A DNA stretch of 64,000 nt from Aspidiotus rigidus (taxonomy: Eukaryota > Arthropoda > Insecta > Hemiptera > Diaspididae), in NCBI GenBank assembly GCA_035079385.1, contig JAVHKY010000001.1, forward strand, positions 6,449,501-6,513,500, in the 5' to 3' direction. A program made the position numbers and the translations under genes. This document shows positions 11,320-24,983 of the stretch, in pieces. Positions within the stretch are counted from its first letter, which is position 1; each line of letters opens with the position of its first letter. Under the pieces are notes generated by a model that was given only the letters and a program-made list of their open reading frames with translations, had not been told where the DNA came from and ran no database searches.

Positions 11320-14300
11320 TACCCATTTTTCTTATCAATTATAGTTCGCTGAAAAAAAAAAGAAAAGAAAACAGCGTTCTTTTAGTTCATCTCCTCGAAA
11401 CCGTGAAAGAGTACAAGCTCACAAAATGACTTCGAGTCGACACTTAGACCTAAATATTCACATGGGCGTATTTATGGTTTCCATGTGAACCAACATTAAC
11501 CGACGGTTGTAGAAAAGCAGACACTTTTTTTTTCCATTCGTTTTTGTCCTGTTACACTGTATTACAATCTTGTATAAAACGTCGCGTCGTTCCATCGTTT
11601 TTTCTCTCTCTGTCTCTTTTGCTCGTTCAAAATAAGAGCTTCAATAAGATTCTTGCGCTGATCTAGAGAATGTTATAATTCTTCAGAGTAAAAAGCAGTG
11701 GGCTCAAAAAATTGAAAGTATGGTGGTATCCTCTAATTCAGGAAGTACAAAATGAACTTTTCCGTGATTCCTCATCATTCTTCTTACGTCACTATATTGA
11801 TGTAAAAAGAGTGGGTGAAAATCATGATGCATCTGAACTGTATTTATATTATAGGAACATTTTGTCTATCTTATAAGTACAAACGTACTTCTGAATCATA
11901 ATATTTTCATCAATTTTCAAAAATGGCACAGTTGATGAAGAGGTCACAAATTTTTTCAAACTTTCAATGTGTGCTCATCGCACGAATATAAATTCCGGCA
12001 TCTATGCATCGTTTATTCATACATATCATATATGGAAATTATTCCTATCGGATCTCGGAGGATGAAAATAGTGGATTTTACCTCCCGCTTGATAGATCAT
12101 ATGGGATGAGACTCGGTAGTTTCCAAGTATGAAAGTTTTTTTATTTGAAACCACCTCTATGAAAGTAAATCAAGTGCTCGTGTGAATCACGGCCGAATGA
12201 ATACATGTCTCTATATGTCATCCGCTATCGGATATGTTTCCAGTCTTTTCTTGTCTCAATGTTATTCGATCCGAGCAATAGGACGTGTAACACTGTCAAT
12301 GAAGGGGTATGCATTTCGCAGAATAGTCTGTTCATACGAATCTTCTACCCACTGCATATGCGCGGAAATAGAGAATCCGAACTGAGCAGCTGGACAGCAG
12401 TTGAATTCGGATAACACTACGACGAAAAAGTTGAATATTGGCACATATCTTGAAAATATATTCTATCGAGTATCTCTAATTTGATTAAAATCAGTACTCC
12501 GGTCAAAGATAACTTTGAATTTTGTCCGTCTTGTAGAATTTGTTAATTTGAACATTGTTCATAGTCAAGCTTGATGTTGTATGAATGTGAATGTAAATCG
12601 ATGGATCGAAAAGTCAATATTTGCTGTACTAGAAGATACGACGTGACGGAGTTCTCAAAATTGTATCTTTGTTGAGAGCTTTCTGGAATAATTTTAAAAG
12701 TAAAATCATCATTTTGGCCTAGGTCAAGAAACTGATAAAGTAATACCAGAAATTCTACAGCTAGGAGCTTTTTCGGAAGAGTTTATCAGATTAATAAGAC
12801 CAATCAGTTTCAGGTTGTCAAGAAAAGAGCTAGAACTGGAGACAACATTTTTTCCAATATTGAAACTAAGTTAGAAAATAATGAATTTGTTATTACGATG
12901 CTTTCCTATACGTATAATCAGAATGAGGAAAGGGAAGAGTGAAGAGACGTGATGAAGACACCGGATAATCAAATTGCGAAAACCAAAGTCCTTTTCAAAT
13001 TGGTATCTTGTAAATAGTCGGTTTATACCCTGAATAAGGGTGGTAAAAGAGTCACGGTTTTGAGAATTTTCAAATAAACAACGCAGGAATTTTTTGATGC
13101 AAGAGTCGCTCTGCTTGACATTTATAACCAAGGACGTTATCATACACGAAATCAAAATTTAAAATTTGAATTGAACTGTGTGATGTGTGTTAGTCCAACA
13201 TAATGAGTTGAAATGAACCATTTCCGTTGCTCTATCATTTCATCTTTGGCAAAATTTTCCACGATCTGCTTACATTCGCAGAAATCTAATTTAATGACTA
13301 AATTGGACGTATCATGTTATCACAATGTGGACAAATCTCCATAACTTCATCTTTAGGATTGTTAAATGCGGCATACTGAAAAGTAGACACGCCAGCACTA
13401 ATGGATTCTTGATAATTTATTCATAACATACTCGTATTTCAAATCTTACTTCGTGTTTTACCCGAGATTCTAAAAGTAATTTATCAGTGAAAAAAAATCA
13501 TGTTCAAGACTTAGATGCAGCTCGGTTGCAACGATTCGTGGTCTCACCATCGTTGTTCGATGATGGAAATTTTATGTTGATTCTCTTGAATCGAGAGGAT
13601 CCGCGGGGAGACTTGTTATCCAACAAAACGTTCTAAAAAGTTGTTTTTCTCTTCATTCCCTTTGGTACACTTTTATCGATTTTGAGGTGTCACATTCAAT
13701 ACGATTCTAAGGATTGGTTGGGAATTGTACATTTTCAGGAGTTTCTCCTACAGGATGACTGTTGATCATTGGTTTTCCAAAACAGAGACCACCCTCTCTT
13801 AATTCTAAGTCCCTCTGAACAGAAAACTTACTTTATGAATTGGTCGTGGTAAGAAGACCCACCGTAAGCAACCTTGACCCAGCGTTCACCCAATTAAAAA
13901 ACTTAGGGAAAATCTCGTCCTCTGAGTCGTGTACATGAAGAGCGAGACTCGGGAGAATTCTTCCCTCTGAGCCATATAGACGCGGAATGAGACTTGAAAA
14001 TATTCCTACCTTGGAATCCCCAGAGTTGTAGGACTTAGGTGGAGGAATGACTTTCTGCTGGCGCTCAAATCTCTGGAAATTTTGTCCCCGAAGTAGGTGA
14101 AGGCCACGCCTACCTTGTTACGTCATGAATAGGTCGAAATCCTTACCTAGCTTGTAGGCTTTCAGAGGGCTTCTTATACTAGTAAGTTATACTTATATTG
14201 GCTCAGAATTCGGATTTTTCAGAGTCCTTGAAGAAGGTCAAGGATTAGCGTACTGTGTGTCAGGCTAACTAGCTGGTAGACTCACTCCACCACCAATGAA

Positions 14301-15500
14301 TAATTGAAAAAAATCGATTTCCTCAAATTAAAAATATAATATTATTTCCAATTAAAGGAATGACAACAATCAAATTGGTAATTTGTCTGCTTGTTCGCCC
14401 CCTCCTTTTCTTGATAGGGCACGAACGCACGGACGGATTAAAAAAGGTCGACATTTTTTCAAGTTCCAAGGTCATGGTCGTACGGACGCAAATCTTGAAA
14501 TTAGAGGTGAGGGAAAGATTAGAGCAAAGACCTAGCTCATTCTTCGGGTATAGATGAGGAGGGGCCTTATGAAAAATCACGCTTAGACCTGTGTGAAAGG
14601 AGACAAACAATTTGACCTCTGGGATGTACATATGTATATGTGAGGAGTGAGATTCGAAAATGTTGAACTGGAACCGCTATTGAGGTGATTCTTAGTTAGC
14701 GCAATTATAAACAGCGATTTTTTCCTTCGTACGTTCCTGCTCTCGTCCTCGTCTCTTCCCTCGGTTTGCAATTACTTATCTCCCCCTAAAATGAGTGAAG
14801 AGAGGAAAAAAGAATCTGAATATTATAAATCGATTACTCTGTCAGCAGTCCAGTTTTTGGTTGAAGGCTATACGACGAAATCAGGAATAATCGTTTCGAT
14901 TCGACGAACAGGAAAATTGTTGTCATATCAGCTGCGAAGCAATCAACCTCAAATAATGTTCCTGAGTTCGTTTTCGTCTATTATCTCAAATACAGTTTGT
15001 TTATTTCCTCAAGATATCAGACATTTTTTATTGGATAAATTTAGATGACGGATTGTAAAAAGTTTCCATTGGTCAATTTGATGAAAATTTTCGCAGAAAA
15101 TCACTGCGACTCCATTAATTTATGACATGCTGAAAAGTTTACGCTTGAATATAAGGAGACAAATTATCACCCGGATTTCACCATTATACAAAATTTACTA
15201 TATTTCCTGTGTACTTTCCTGCTGCGTAACCCCGTATCATCACGTATCTGTCCGCGACGTTTCTACAGAGACGTATTATTTCCCCGAGGGCAAACTAATA
15301 AACGTAAAGCAATCGCAGTATAATAGTAAATACAGTGTAAATTTTTTTTTTTGAAATAATTATTCGGAAATCCAGTCATTTTTCGCGTATGTTGGTCATC
15401 GCGTCATACTCTCTCGAGCGTTCAATTCTGCATTTTATTGATTCGAAATGCGCGCAGTTTATGTCCGTTGAAATCACGTGCTGCTATTACGCGTCTGAAC
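11320..15500. other. Unassigned intergenic DNA with degenerate dispersed repeats
   Basis: No gene supported. Around 13850-14250 and 14430-14660 short phrases such as GGTCAAGG, AGCTCATTC and AAATTTT/CTTGGAA resemble the dispersed family also seen at 28.0-28.4, 29.2-29.5 and 38.0-38.3 kb, but too diverged for borders. An 85-residue frame at 14791-15048 and a 75-residue frame at 15127-15354 have no recognisable domain. Confidence 0.4.
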
Positions 15501-15511
15501 GAGTACCAGTA

Positions 15512-15564
15512 GCACCCTGCTGAAGCGCACTTGATAATTTTTCAATGCCATCAGGGTGCGAAAC
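15512..15564 (+). repeat. Hairpin followed by GAAACG
   Basis: GCACCCTG (15512-15519) is perfectly complementary to CAGGGTGC (15552-15559), and the stem is followed at once by GAAACG. The loop begins CTGAAGC. The arrangement resembles the hammerhead-bearing ends of Penelope-like elements but the core A of CUGANGA is C here, so I record only the hairpin as seen and the Penelope link as a weak guess. Confidence 0.35.
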
Positions 15565-15569
15565 GTTTT

Positions 15570-17040
15570 TCTCATTTTACTTTTTGATGGTCAAAAGTTT
15601 ACCTGCGCGGTAGCTTATGAACGCACCGAGACGATGCTGTAGCATCAACAGCTCCCGTTTCAATATCTTCCGTGAAAACTTTCGTAATAAACGAGTATTT
15701 AGAAAAATTCTCCTTTTTGAATACAAAAAATCTGCATATGAAATTTTCACTCTTTAGTTTTTCTAATTTAAAGAAGTTTTTTATTTAGTAAATGTAAGAA
15801 TTCACAAAGCCCTCAAACTCTAATATTGGTTTCAAGATAATAATATTGTGACGTTGACTAATTTCGCATAATGTTCTATTCGGTCAGAATACGTGATATG
15901 GAATACAAGTAATTAATTAGGTACTGTAGATTCTTCTCTGTTTGAGTTCAATATCACCTTGGACGAAAGAAACTCGAGTTTTCTTAAGCTCTATGAATTA
16001 AATTCAACAGTTGATTTTCTGATTTTGAAAAACACTTAAAATCACGTTCTTGATGTCAAATCTTTTCTTCCCTTTCTTTCGATACGTACCTGTGAACTGC
16101 CTCCCAAAATTATAGAATTCATTTTGACAAATAAGAATCTTAGTCAAATAAGAAACTCGTCTATTTAGAAACGATCATAATTGTAAATTGATGGTCCAGA
16201 AGAGCAGGACTGATATGTTTTCGGGAATAGGATGTTGCTCTCAGCATATTATAAATATATCATCTGCTTTTCAAACTGTGTGAATATATAAATAGGGTCG
16301 TCATAATTAGTCTTGAGTACGATCTCAAAGAAAAGTCTACGGGCACGTTTCCGAACTAATAATCCAACGATATTATTCAAGCAGTTATTATTACTTGAGA
16401 AAAGACGTAGTAAAGGTTATCTTTTTTCCACGATATGATTTACGGAACTACGTTTTTGAAGATTATATTCTATTCATAAGAAAGATTTTTCGAATGATGC
16501 TCTCTTGGAAAAGAAACTTCATATCCGTAACAAAGTACGATCGTCAAAGAGGCGATTGGAAGGAGTTGTTTAGACTTAGCACACTCACTAAGCCGGTGAT
16601 TAGATTGTCAACATTACGAAAGTATCTTGCGATGAACATCCATGGTGAATATCACCTTTTGGAACAAGGAAAAGTACAACATTTTGACAGGGCTGTGAAA
16701 GCAAACGCTACAAAATTTTGTACGCTATCAAATCGGACTTTCGTATCAAAATGTTGACCATCCGATGCTTTTTTAAGAGGGTCTAGTATACCTACATCAT
16801 TCTACAGGCTTATCCCAGGGTGCTAAAGTAAGTAGGTCTTTATTATCCTAGGCCTAGCATACACGTAAAATAACCCACGTGGTGTAACGTATATTTTAAT
16901 ATACCTATATTTATTTATTTATTCATTCATTCAAAGATTGATTTAAAGTGCCATCCGGCAGCCAATATCACCAATTATGGTGTTACAGTAAATGTGATGA
17001 CTGCAACCCTAATCGTCCATAATTTCTGGTAATTATGTAT
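15570..17040. other. Unassigned intergenic DNA
   Basis: A 120-residue open frame at 16395-16757 (plus) is the longest here. It is Lys/Arg/Phe-rich with no recognised motif and no promoter or splice support, so it is left uncalled. Nothing else is recognised. Confidence 0.4.
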
Positions 17041-17044
17041 AAAT

Positions 17045-17420
17045 CTCCAGAATGTTTCGTAAAACCGATAAAATTTTTCGACATTCATCAAATTTACTAA
17101 TAATTTTGAATGATCGCCGATGTTACTCGATAAACTTAATTAATCTCTTTTTTTGCGGTTTAATTAGTCAAATTTGTCAATATAATATGTTTGAATAATC
17201 ATTAACTCTCACGGTAAATTTGATAAATTCTGTTTTTTATCTCTCAAACTTATCACATTTACTGGTAATTAAGAACAATCCCCGAAGTTGCATTGTAGGT
17301 AAATTTAATTGATTTCATTTTCCAACGTAAAAATTCTCTATTCACTAGTTGATAATTGCTGACTGTCATCGTGTATTTCATTAGTTTCATTTTTGCTTTT
17401 GTGACAGATTTAGTAGAATA
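17045..17420 (+). repeat. Long inverted repeat, left arm
   Basis: This arm matches the reverse complement of 18850-19165. Shared landmarks are ACTGATAAAATTTTTCGACATTCATCAAATTTAC (split here in shorter runs), CGCCGATG, AATCAATCTC followed by a T-run, TTATCACATTT, GAACAATCCCCGA-GT-GCATTGTA and TTCATTTTC. Inside each arm a roughly 170-base unit (TCAAATTTACTA-TAATTTTGAA-GATCGCCGA... ) recurs once in diverged form, so the arm itself is a short tandem array. The arms enclose the Penelope-like fragment at 17900-18485. Confidence 0.7.
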
Positions 17421-17899
17421 TTAGTAAATTTGATCATTCTGAGGTTAGACTCCCTTTAGAGAGAAGAGAACATACTTATGTTGGAGCATTGGGGGAACAG
17501 AGATCATCCGCTTTCAGATTGTGACATTACAAAGGGACTTACGAAATAATTTTAATTAATTCTGGGATGGATTGTAAAAAATGTCGAGTTCTGACTCCTT
17601 TTTGGAGGAAAGAGGACTCCAAACTTTATAAAGAAATTCAAGCTTAAGGACTTCAAAGATTTTGTGTTCCGATTAGGAAAGTACCTGGACTAGTAGATTC
17701 CCCGTTTATTTTTCATAAATACGGTCCAACGATAGGATATATCAGGTACAAAAAGGTGTCGCTTACGAAATACGCGTAGATACGTAAAAACATGAAAATT
17801 AATCATCAAAATATCTTATTAATTTACCAATGCCGTGAAAAAAGGGATGCTTTCGTCAACAAGTTCAACATTCTCTTTTTTTGATCTTACCTATTTCGA

Positions 17900-18485
17900 C
17901 CATTTCGAGGGGTTCGCGTCTTTTTAAAGTATTCCTCCTGATGGAGATGTTCTAAAACCAGAACTTCTGAGATAATCGGCGAACGGATAATTAGGAGTAT
18001 TTATGGAGCTTGGAGAGCAATCGTAAACTTTGATGAAGACGAAGGAAGAGGAATCGAAGCCAACACTGTTTTTTCTTTTCTGTGTCGTCATGTGGGAGTG
18101 TGGTGGTGGAGTTGAGGGCGCGAGAGACGAATTTTTCAGGATCGATAGTGATGCTATTGATTCTCGCCATGCGTTTTGATGGTTTCGAGTTGGTGTCGGA
18201 AGGCAAGAGAAGAATGAGGTATTGAAATCAGACGATGGATGAAAGAGTTGAGAGCGACGAGTTCGTGAGACGAAGGGTGAAATGAGGTGCCGTGAAAAAA
18301 AGTGTCAGTGCAAGTGAGCTTTCGAGAAATATTGAATTCGTGAATACCATTTGTCATGGTCATGGTGAGGTCTAAGAAATTGATAAAATGATTACCTATT
18401 TCGAGAGTGAAATTTATGGAAGGAATTGCATTGTTTTGAAGACGCTTTGGTATGACCTTGTTACGCAAGAACCTTGAACTAGACC
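17900..18485 (-). pseudogene. Penelope-like reverse transcriptase fragment
   Basis: The minus-strand frame 18468-18154 has the FLDLTMT motif followed by ISRKLTCTDTFFH and FHPSSHELVALNSFIHRL. This order (FLDL..., RKPTxTDxxxH, HPxxHKxxxxxxLIxR, then a basic helix) is the thumb/post-RT region of Penelope-like elements, with GTSFHPSSHE in the place of the conserved SxHPxxHK. Near 18170 the frame shifts and continues as KRMARINSITID in the frame 18206-17991. Upstream RT motifs (YADD box) and the downstream GIY-YIG endonuclease were not found, so this is a short dead fragment. Confidence 0.7.
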
Positions 18486-18849
18486 ATCATTACTAACCAT
18501 TGAGTTGACTTAGGCTTCGCTAGTCTCGCTGTAGATTCTGGAAAAAAATTAACATTGACAGTAAAATTGGAAAACTACAATATTTTAGAAATGTATGTTC
18601 TTCAAAATTGGAAAAAGGTCACGTTTTGTTTCAAAGCATTCATTTACTATTGAATTTCATATGCTGATTAAATTTTAATTCAACTCTCGTTCCTTCCATG
18701 ATTTTAATTCTTCTGTAATACTTTTACTGATGGTCGTCCTGAGTCTTTCTCTTCAACATAAGGCGTATAGGTTGAACAAGATGAAATTTATCAAACTTTA
18801 GTAAATGAAATTCAAGAAAGCAAAAAAGAAAGAAAAAATAATAAAATAA

Positions 18850-19165
18850 AATGAAGAAATTGAAACTAATGAAATTTACCATGATAGTAGGCTATCTATT
18901 ATCAATAATTACTAGTAAATTGGAAGAATATTTGTGATAGAAAATGAAATTATTCGAATTTACAATGCGACATCGGGGATTGTTCATAATTAGCAAAAAA
19001 TGTGATAAAATTTGAAAGAAAAAAAATGAAATTCATCACACTCACCATAAGAAGTACAAAAAAAAGAGAGATTGATTAAATTTATCATACGGCATCGGCG
19101 TTATCCAAAATTACTTGTAAATTTGATGAATGTCGAAAAATTTTATCAGTTTCTGTAGCCGTTTT
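18850..19165 (-). repeat. Long inverted repeat, right arm
   Basis: Reverse complement partner of 17045-17420 (see that entry). Clear landmarks are GCGACATCGGGGATTGTTC, AAATGTGATAAAATTTGA, GGCATCGGCG and GATGAATGTCGAAAAATTTTATCAG (read as two runs). The two arms plus the enclosed 1.4 kb may be one composite element or two copies of a repeat in opposite orientation. Confidence 0.7.
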
Positions 19166-19169
19166 TATC

Positions 19170-20330
19170 TCATTTACTTGGCTAAATGGCAGTGAGTTCG
19201 CCCTCATTCTTAGCCTAGTTTACTATATTTTAGGCCTAGCATAATGAAGGCCAAACCTACTACTGCAGTCTAGTTAGTATAAGTTTGGTATAATATATTT
19301 ATCAGATATACATCCGCTTGTACCAAAAATTAAACCGAGTTTAAAAAGCTAACCACGGGTTTAAGTTAACTGACCCAGCAGATTAAGAAGTTGGTACAAG
19401 CGGCTCATGGTATAATGAAGACTAAACCCTCTACAGCAGCCTGTTAGGGCTAAGGTCGACATTTTTCTTAGTCCCTGATACAGGTCAAGGTCATTGGTAA
19501 CGTCATAAAGCGTCTCGCGTGACGCAGAATTTTGACCGATCTCCAGCCCAAAAGTATGTACATGTCAAATCAAAAAGTCGATTCGCTTCTGCAAACTGAA
19601 TTTCTATCTCTGTTCTCTTGTCGTTTCATCACTCCTTTTAAAAAATGCTCTCTTCCAATATATTTTTATCGATTATTTGAATCATAGAAGAACTTAACGT
19701 CATCAGGATTTAACAGAAGAATATCTTTACAATAGGGAATTGCAAAAATCAGGACTCGACGTCAAGAATAACTGCTAGTTGGAGGTGAGTGCATCCAAAG
19801 GAATATATTGAAGGCCTTGAATAAGTTTGTTCCAATTGAGCTAGATGAAGGAAAGGCTTTTCAAAATCTCGACACAATCAACTAGAGAACAGAAGGAGGA
19901 GTTCTCTTATTTGTATGTAAAAAAGAGAGGTCGTAGAACTAATCATGGTTGAAGATTGGAATGACTATAGTAAATGAATCAACTAATCTTAGAATCGAAA
20001 TGTTTTTCTTCCATTAATTTGTAGATTCGAGGAGGACGACAAGCAGAATCAATTATTACTATATGAATAATTAGAAGAGATGGATGCAGACGACTGAAAA
20101 AGAAGGAGAGGAAGAGAGGGAGAAATGGAAGAGTATGATACTGACGAAGAGAAGAACTTGGAAGACTCAGAAAACGATAAAGAAAAGAAAATAAAAGGTG
20201 GTATGGAAGAACGAATGAAGAATGAAAGAGTGTGAAATTGGACGAAATTGAGAAAGAAGAAAAGCTTGAAAAGAAAACTAAGCAGATTGAATAACAAGAT
20301 GAAAAGATACAAAGAAAATAGCCTATCTAT
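19170..20330. other. Unassigned intergenic DNA
   Basis: Purine-rich stretches (20080-20300, GAAGAGA and AAGAAAA runs) generate long open frames on the minus strand that are Phe/Ser-rich and not protein-like. No gene or element is called. Confidence 0.4.
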
Positions 20331-20331
20331 C

Positions 20332-20470
20332 CAGGCGCGGATCCACAGGATACCCCCCCCCCAAAAAAAAAAAGAAAAAAAAATCTGTAGTATCAAAGAA
20401 AATGTAAAAAAAAAAAAAACTTTTTTTGGATTGTTTCCCCTCCCAAAGTGATCGTCTGGATCCGCGCCTG
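20332..20470. mobile_element. Short element with CAGGCGCGGATCCA inverted ends
   Basis: The left end is CAGGCGCGGATCCACAGG and the right end, reversed, is CAGGCGCGGATCCAGACG, giving terminal inverted repeats of about 14 bases. The interior contains a C10 run next to an A-run and a second A-run. At 139 bp it has no coding capacity. CAGG-type ends are typical of hAT-derived MITEs; a convincing 8-bp target duplication is not seen. Confidence 0.65.
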
Positions 20471-20474
20471 TCTA

Positions 20475-23400
20475 AGTAATTCCAATTAATATTAAACCCG
20501 AGAGTTACTCCCTTTGTTTCATATATCTTACCCAGATTTGTAAATAACAGAATTTAGAGTTTTTTGTGTTCGCATAAAATTTTTGAATACAGTCTAGAGG
20601 AAAGTTAGCTGGAGAATTTCTACTTTTTTTTTTTTTTCAATATCCAGAGTAGAAAAATAATATATTTCTACTAGATAATTTTACTGTGAAAAATTATTCC
20701 TATTGACATGTTTTCTATGAAAATTTGCTTCATCAATAATTTATTGAGAATTTCTTACTTCTTCTGTTTTGTAATGAGTGATAAGATAATATGAAGAAAT
20801 ATTTGAAAATTTAGATAACCCGAGCATCAAAAAATGCATAAGATTAAATTCAAAAAAATATCATATAATATGTATATTTGAATTCCGAAAAAGGAGGAAT
20901 GTATAAAAATGAAAATACGTGACGATGAGAAAGCACCGTCTTGTTTTTCATAAAATGATGTCTCCAACAAAAACAATAAGTTTCCTATTGGGGTTTAAAC
21001 CTGCACTAGATGGCGCTGCAAAATAACCTGCGCGGGTGAAATTGAGTGAGTGATTGTGGATAGTTTCAAACGGAAATACTGTCAACTTCAGGAGGGCAAG
21101 AAATGCTGGAAAATAGTTCTGCGTAATTGAATTGATTGTAATTCGATTTTTTAACGACAGAGCAATAAAATGTTGGATAAGTTTTTTTTTTAAATGAAAT
21201 TCTAGTTTATTAAAAAAGGTATCAATTTTGCCGTAGTTTAGTTTCTCTTTTTATTTTCATCTTTATTTTTTATTTTGTTTATTTTTTTTTTTTTTATTAT
21301 TATTTTCACAATAAAGGATGTATAGAAAAAAAAAAAAAAAAACGGTGAAATCATCATGATCACTCACTCAGTAATCGATAACACGCAGGGTGCCAACCTT
21401 TGAAACTCCAAGTTTGAATCCCAATTGGAGATTGTACTATACGTGTAATTCAAATAGTGGGGACGAATATCATTAAAGCTCAAACAGTTTCATTCCTTGA
21501 GTCGTGGACGCTACTATATTTCGTTATTTCTAGATAGAAAAATAATCAAATTAGGCTTCTCAACTTCAGCAGTATCGTTTAGTTCCATCCCATTTTCTTT
21601 ACATTCTCTGAATACCACCAATAACCTCTTTCAAGATTCTAATACCTCTGATTTCTCCTTCCTGCCCGGATCTGTGCTTTATATAAATGAGATTCTAGAG
21701 AGAGAATTGAGACGAAAATGTGTTGACATCTTGTTCTTACGCAGAGAAGCAAAATCGTTTCTGAAATACTCATCTTCGTCTTTTCATCATTAGTATAATG
21801 TTTGAGAGATCTTCCCCATTCATACTTTTTGATGGAGTTTTCAATGCTGTGATCACAAGGTTAATAATTTTGAAAACTTCCGAAATATTTTTTTGCATTA
21901 TCGCCTATTTTGGATTTACTTATTTCTTACCTTCGGTTCATATTCGAGTTCGACGATAACTTGTAAAGTCAGGAATTTTTTGTCTCCTTTGTGCATCTAT
22001 TTTATTATATCGTGACTATGTCTGATTTATCAATATCAGAATTCAGTTCAGATATCATACTTTCTCATGTTTCACCATCAGTGAACAGGTCGAGCAAATT
22101 TACAATCTTTACAAAAAGAGACAGAAGATTACAAATTGAAATACCATCGGGTCGCAATTTATGCTCGGATTTTTTTTTTTTTTTTATTGTTTAATTACGA
22201 TACTGTGACCGAGACGAAAAGACAGAGGGATAAAAAATTGATTAGACCCCTTTCCTAATCATTCATCAGCAGTACCTCTGTAGGTATTGTTACGCTTTGT
22301 CGATAATTTCTCACATGAAACTATTGACTGATTGAGCTAGAATGAGAGTAATTATTTCGGTAGCATGACTAGATACCTCACGAAGTCGCGGTCGACATAC
22401 ATAAGGTAGCCCGACCCTAATTTTCTGCTCTAAATATATGCCCACGAATTTGAACGTAACTCATTGACGTGATTACCCAATTTAGATCAATATAGATTCA
22501 CGTTACGATGTTCATGATGTGGACCTAAGAATGTATCTCGAGAGTAATAACTGTATACCTACATATACGTTGAATTTCCTTTTTCCGGCATAGTTAGTTC
22601 GAAGTTGAAAGTAAGTCATCGAGCGTATTGGATTTGGAAGTAATGAAAACGCGCTCGCTGTAAGAAGTAAAATTATTCCATTCGCGAATTAATTATCCGC
22701 GAAAGAATACTTGATGTGTCCTAAGGTAAAGTCGACGGATATTATCCTGCTAATCATTGATTTGAGGATATGTCCATTTTACTTTCATGTAACGGAGCAG
22801 CTCGTTCATACCTTCTTCTCCGTAGATGATTCATATTCAAATTTACGCCCACAATATAAAAAGAGTAGGTATGTAAGAAGAACAAGCGGTTCATATAAAT
22901 TACGCATACTTTGATGTGTTCCCAAAATTTGAAGGTCTTATTAAGAATTACGATACTGAGAACACACACTTCCGAAAGTTCATTTTTATTCGTATCTATT
23001 CTCATCTTACTCACCAAAAATCTTTGATAATTTCTCACGAGCTCGTCCTAGCTTCAAGAATCATAAAGAAAAAGAAGCACCATAAGAAGGTGATTAAAGA
23101 TTTATCTGTGTACTGTTCAGTATTTTTGTACTCTTGGTCGAAGGAGATTAGCATTTTTGCCAAAAATAAATCGAGCAAAGATGAAACTCGTCATGATTAT
23201 CAGCAACTAAAGCCCTTGGACCCCGCCCCCACCCCCTAATGTAATCGCCACCCACCCTAGTAGAATAACAGCCCTCCTCAGTAGTTTTTTGCTACTATCC
23301 CGGTAAATATTGATCTTTAGGTAAAAATACCTCTGATAAAAATGAAACATCGTAAAATTTTTCACAAATATTGTCCTATTCATTTTTTTCGTAGTGCTGA

Positions 23401-24980
23401 TAGTACCTATCTCAGATAATCTTCTGTAAGTACTCTCCGTTAAATACTCACCTGATTTGGCACACATTGCACTGAATTCCAATTTTAGTCCAAAAATAGA
23501 GCATTGAATTTTTTGATATACAATTATACATCTTTCTTTTTCTGTATTAATATCGATAATACTTGAGGAAGTTGATTAATTATTCTTATTGAATGACGCG
23601 TACAGCAAGGAATATATATAATTTTTCGAAAAAATTCCTTCTATTAAAGCTAAAACTATTATCCCTCTCTGCAAGAAGAAAATAAAATTTGCAAAGATGT
23701 GCTTCACCCCCTAATTCTCAAGAAAGTTGGTAACATGTGTATTTACAGATAGACACATACATACCAACTCAATGATTCCGTATATTAAATGAGAGCCACT
23801 TCTGATCGCGATTGTCTTAGTCACTATCAACGCTAGGAAAAAGGAATAAAACAGTAATCGTAGGAAATTGCATGATCTTCCCAAACGATTCCTACCACCA
23901 CCCCCGGCAAAAGTTGGTGGCGATTAAGAAATACTGAGACAGAGCAATTTTAGTTCTGAAGAACAATGAAGAGAAGAGGAAAGAAATTGTGATAGGACAG
24001 CAGATCGCAGTAGCCAACGGTTATTCCAGAAGAGGCATGGTTGAGGGAGTCTTTTGGAAAATGGAAGCAAAGAAAAGAACCCATGAAAACCCAGAGAGAA
24101 AGTACTACGGGTCAGTATCATATACTAGGAAAGAACACAACAACGTGCAGATAAAGGAGTTGAGGATGGTTATGATGTAGATATGAAGAGCCACTTTCCG
24201 AAGAGAACAAGCAAGGACCAAACGGAGAAAAGAAGATCAACGGTAAATGTCCCTCAATCAAGGTGATTGTCAGAATCTTGGACGTTATTTTTTACACCGA
24301 ACGTTGAAAATCTCTACCCATAACTCGCCAGCAAAAGGTACTGAAAGCGTATAAATACGTTTTTCTTTCATATCTTTCACGATTTTCCTGACGTTAAGAA
24401 AAAAAAAAAAAAAAAAATGAAAAATGATTCGAGTTAAACGAGATTTATTCCGTCAGATCACTGATGCCTGACGAACTGTACGAATAAAAAATAAAACGAG
24501 AAGACCTTCACAAATGATGTGAATGCGCAATAACTCTGACTTCACGTACTCTGTATCAAAAAGAGCGAAACTTGTGGAAAAAATATGCGATGGATAATGA
24601 CACCTCGTTTAATCTAATAGAAGAAACCATGGTAGGCACCGAACATTGGCTAGAGACTGCTGGACGTTCCTACATTGTTCTTTAGATGCACATGGACTTT
24701 AATGTTAGAACGGAACGAACGACTAAAATGAACGTAGATAATGTGAATAGCCAAATAAGAAAATTGAAGTTCAAGATGAACCGCAAAACGTTATTTGTTG
24801 AACATTTTGCCTACATTCCATACTCCGACTGTTGAATTATTGAAAATTTTACATTTCTGGTGCAGTTCTTCGTTTATTCTTCGATGATGTTCCTTTGAAT
24901 TTGAAATTCTTCTATGCAGACGGTTTTAAGTATACACCATTGCTAATCATTGTATCCTACATTTTTACCGACTTTTCTAA
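20475..24980. other. Unassigned intergenic DNA
   Basis: Homopolymer T and A tracts are frequent (20625, 21180, 21285, 21330, 22170, 24395). A weak inverted match links 20983-21060 (TATTGGGGTTTAAACC, GAGTGAGTGAT) with 21345-21435 (ATCACTCACTC, TTTGAATCCCAATTGG), perhaps an old element. Open frames of 60-107 codons show no recognised domain. Confidence 0.35.
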
Positions 24981-24983
24981 CTA

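Noticed and set aside
15512..15564. Second hammerhead ribozyme
   Set aside because: The hairpin is real, but the core reads CTGAAGC rather than CTGANGA, so I kept it only as a hairpin.
16395..16757. 120-codon open frame, plus strand
   Set aside because: No recognised domain or gene context; basic and aromatic composition fits chance.
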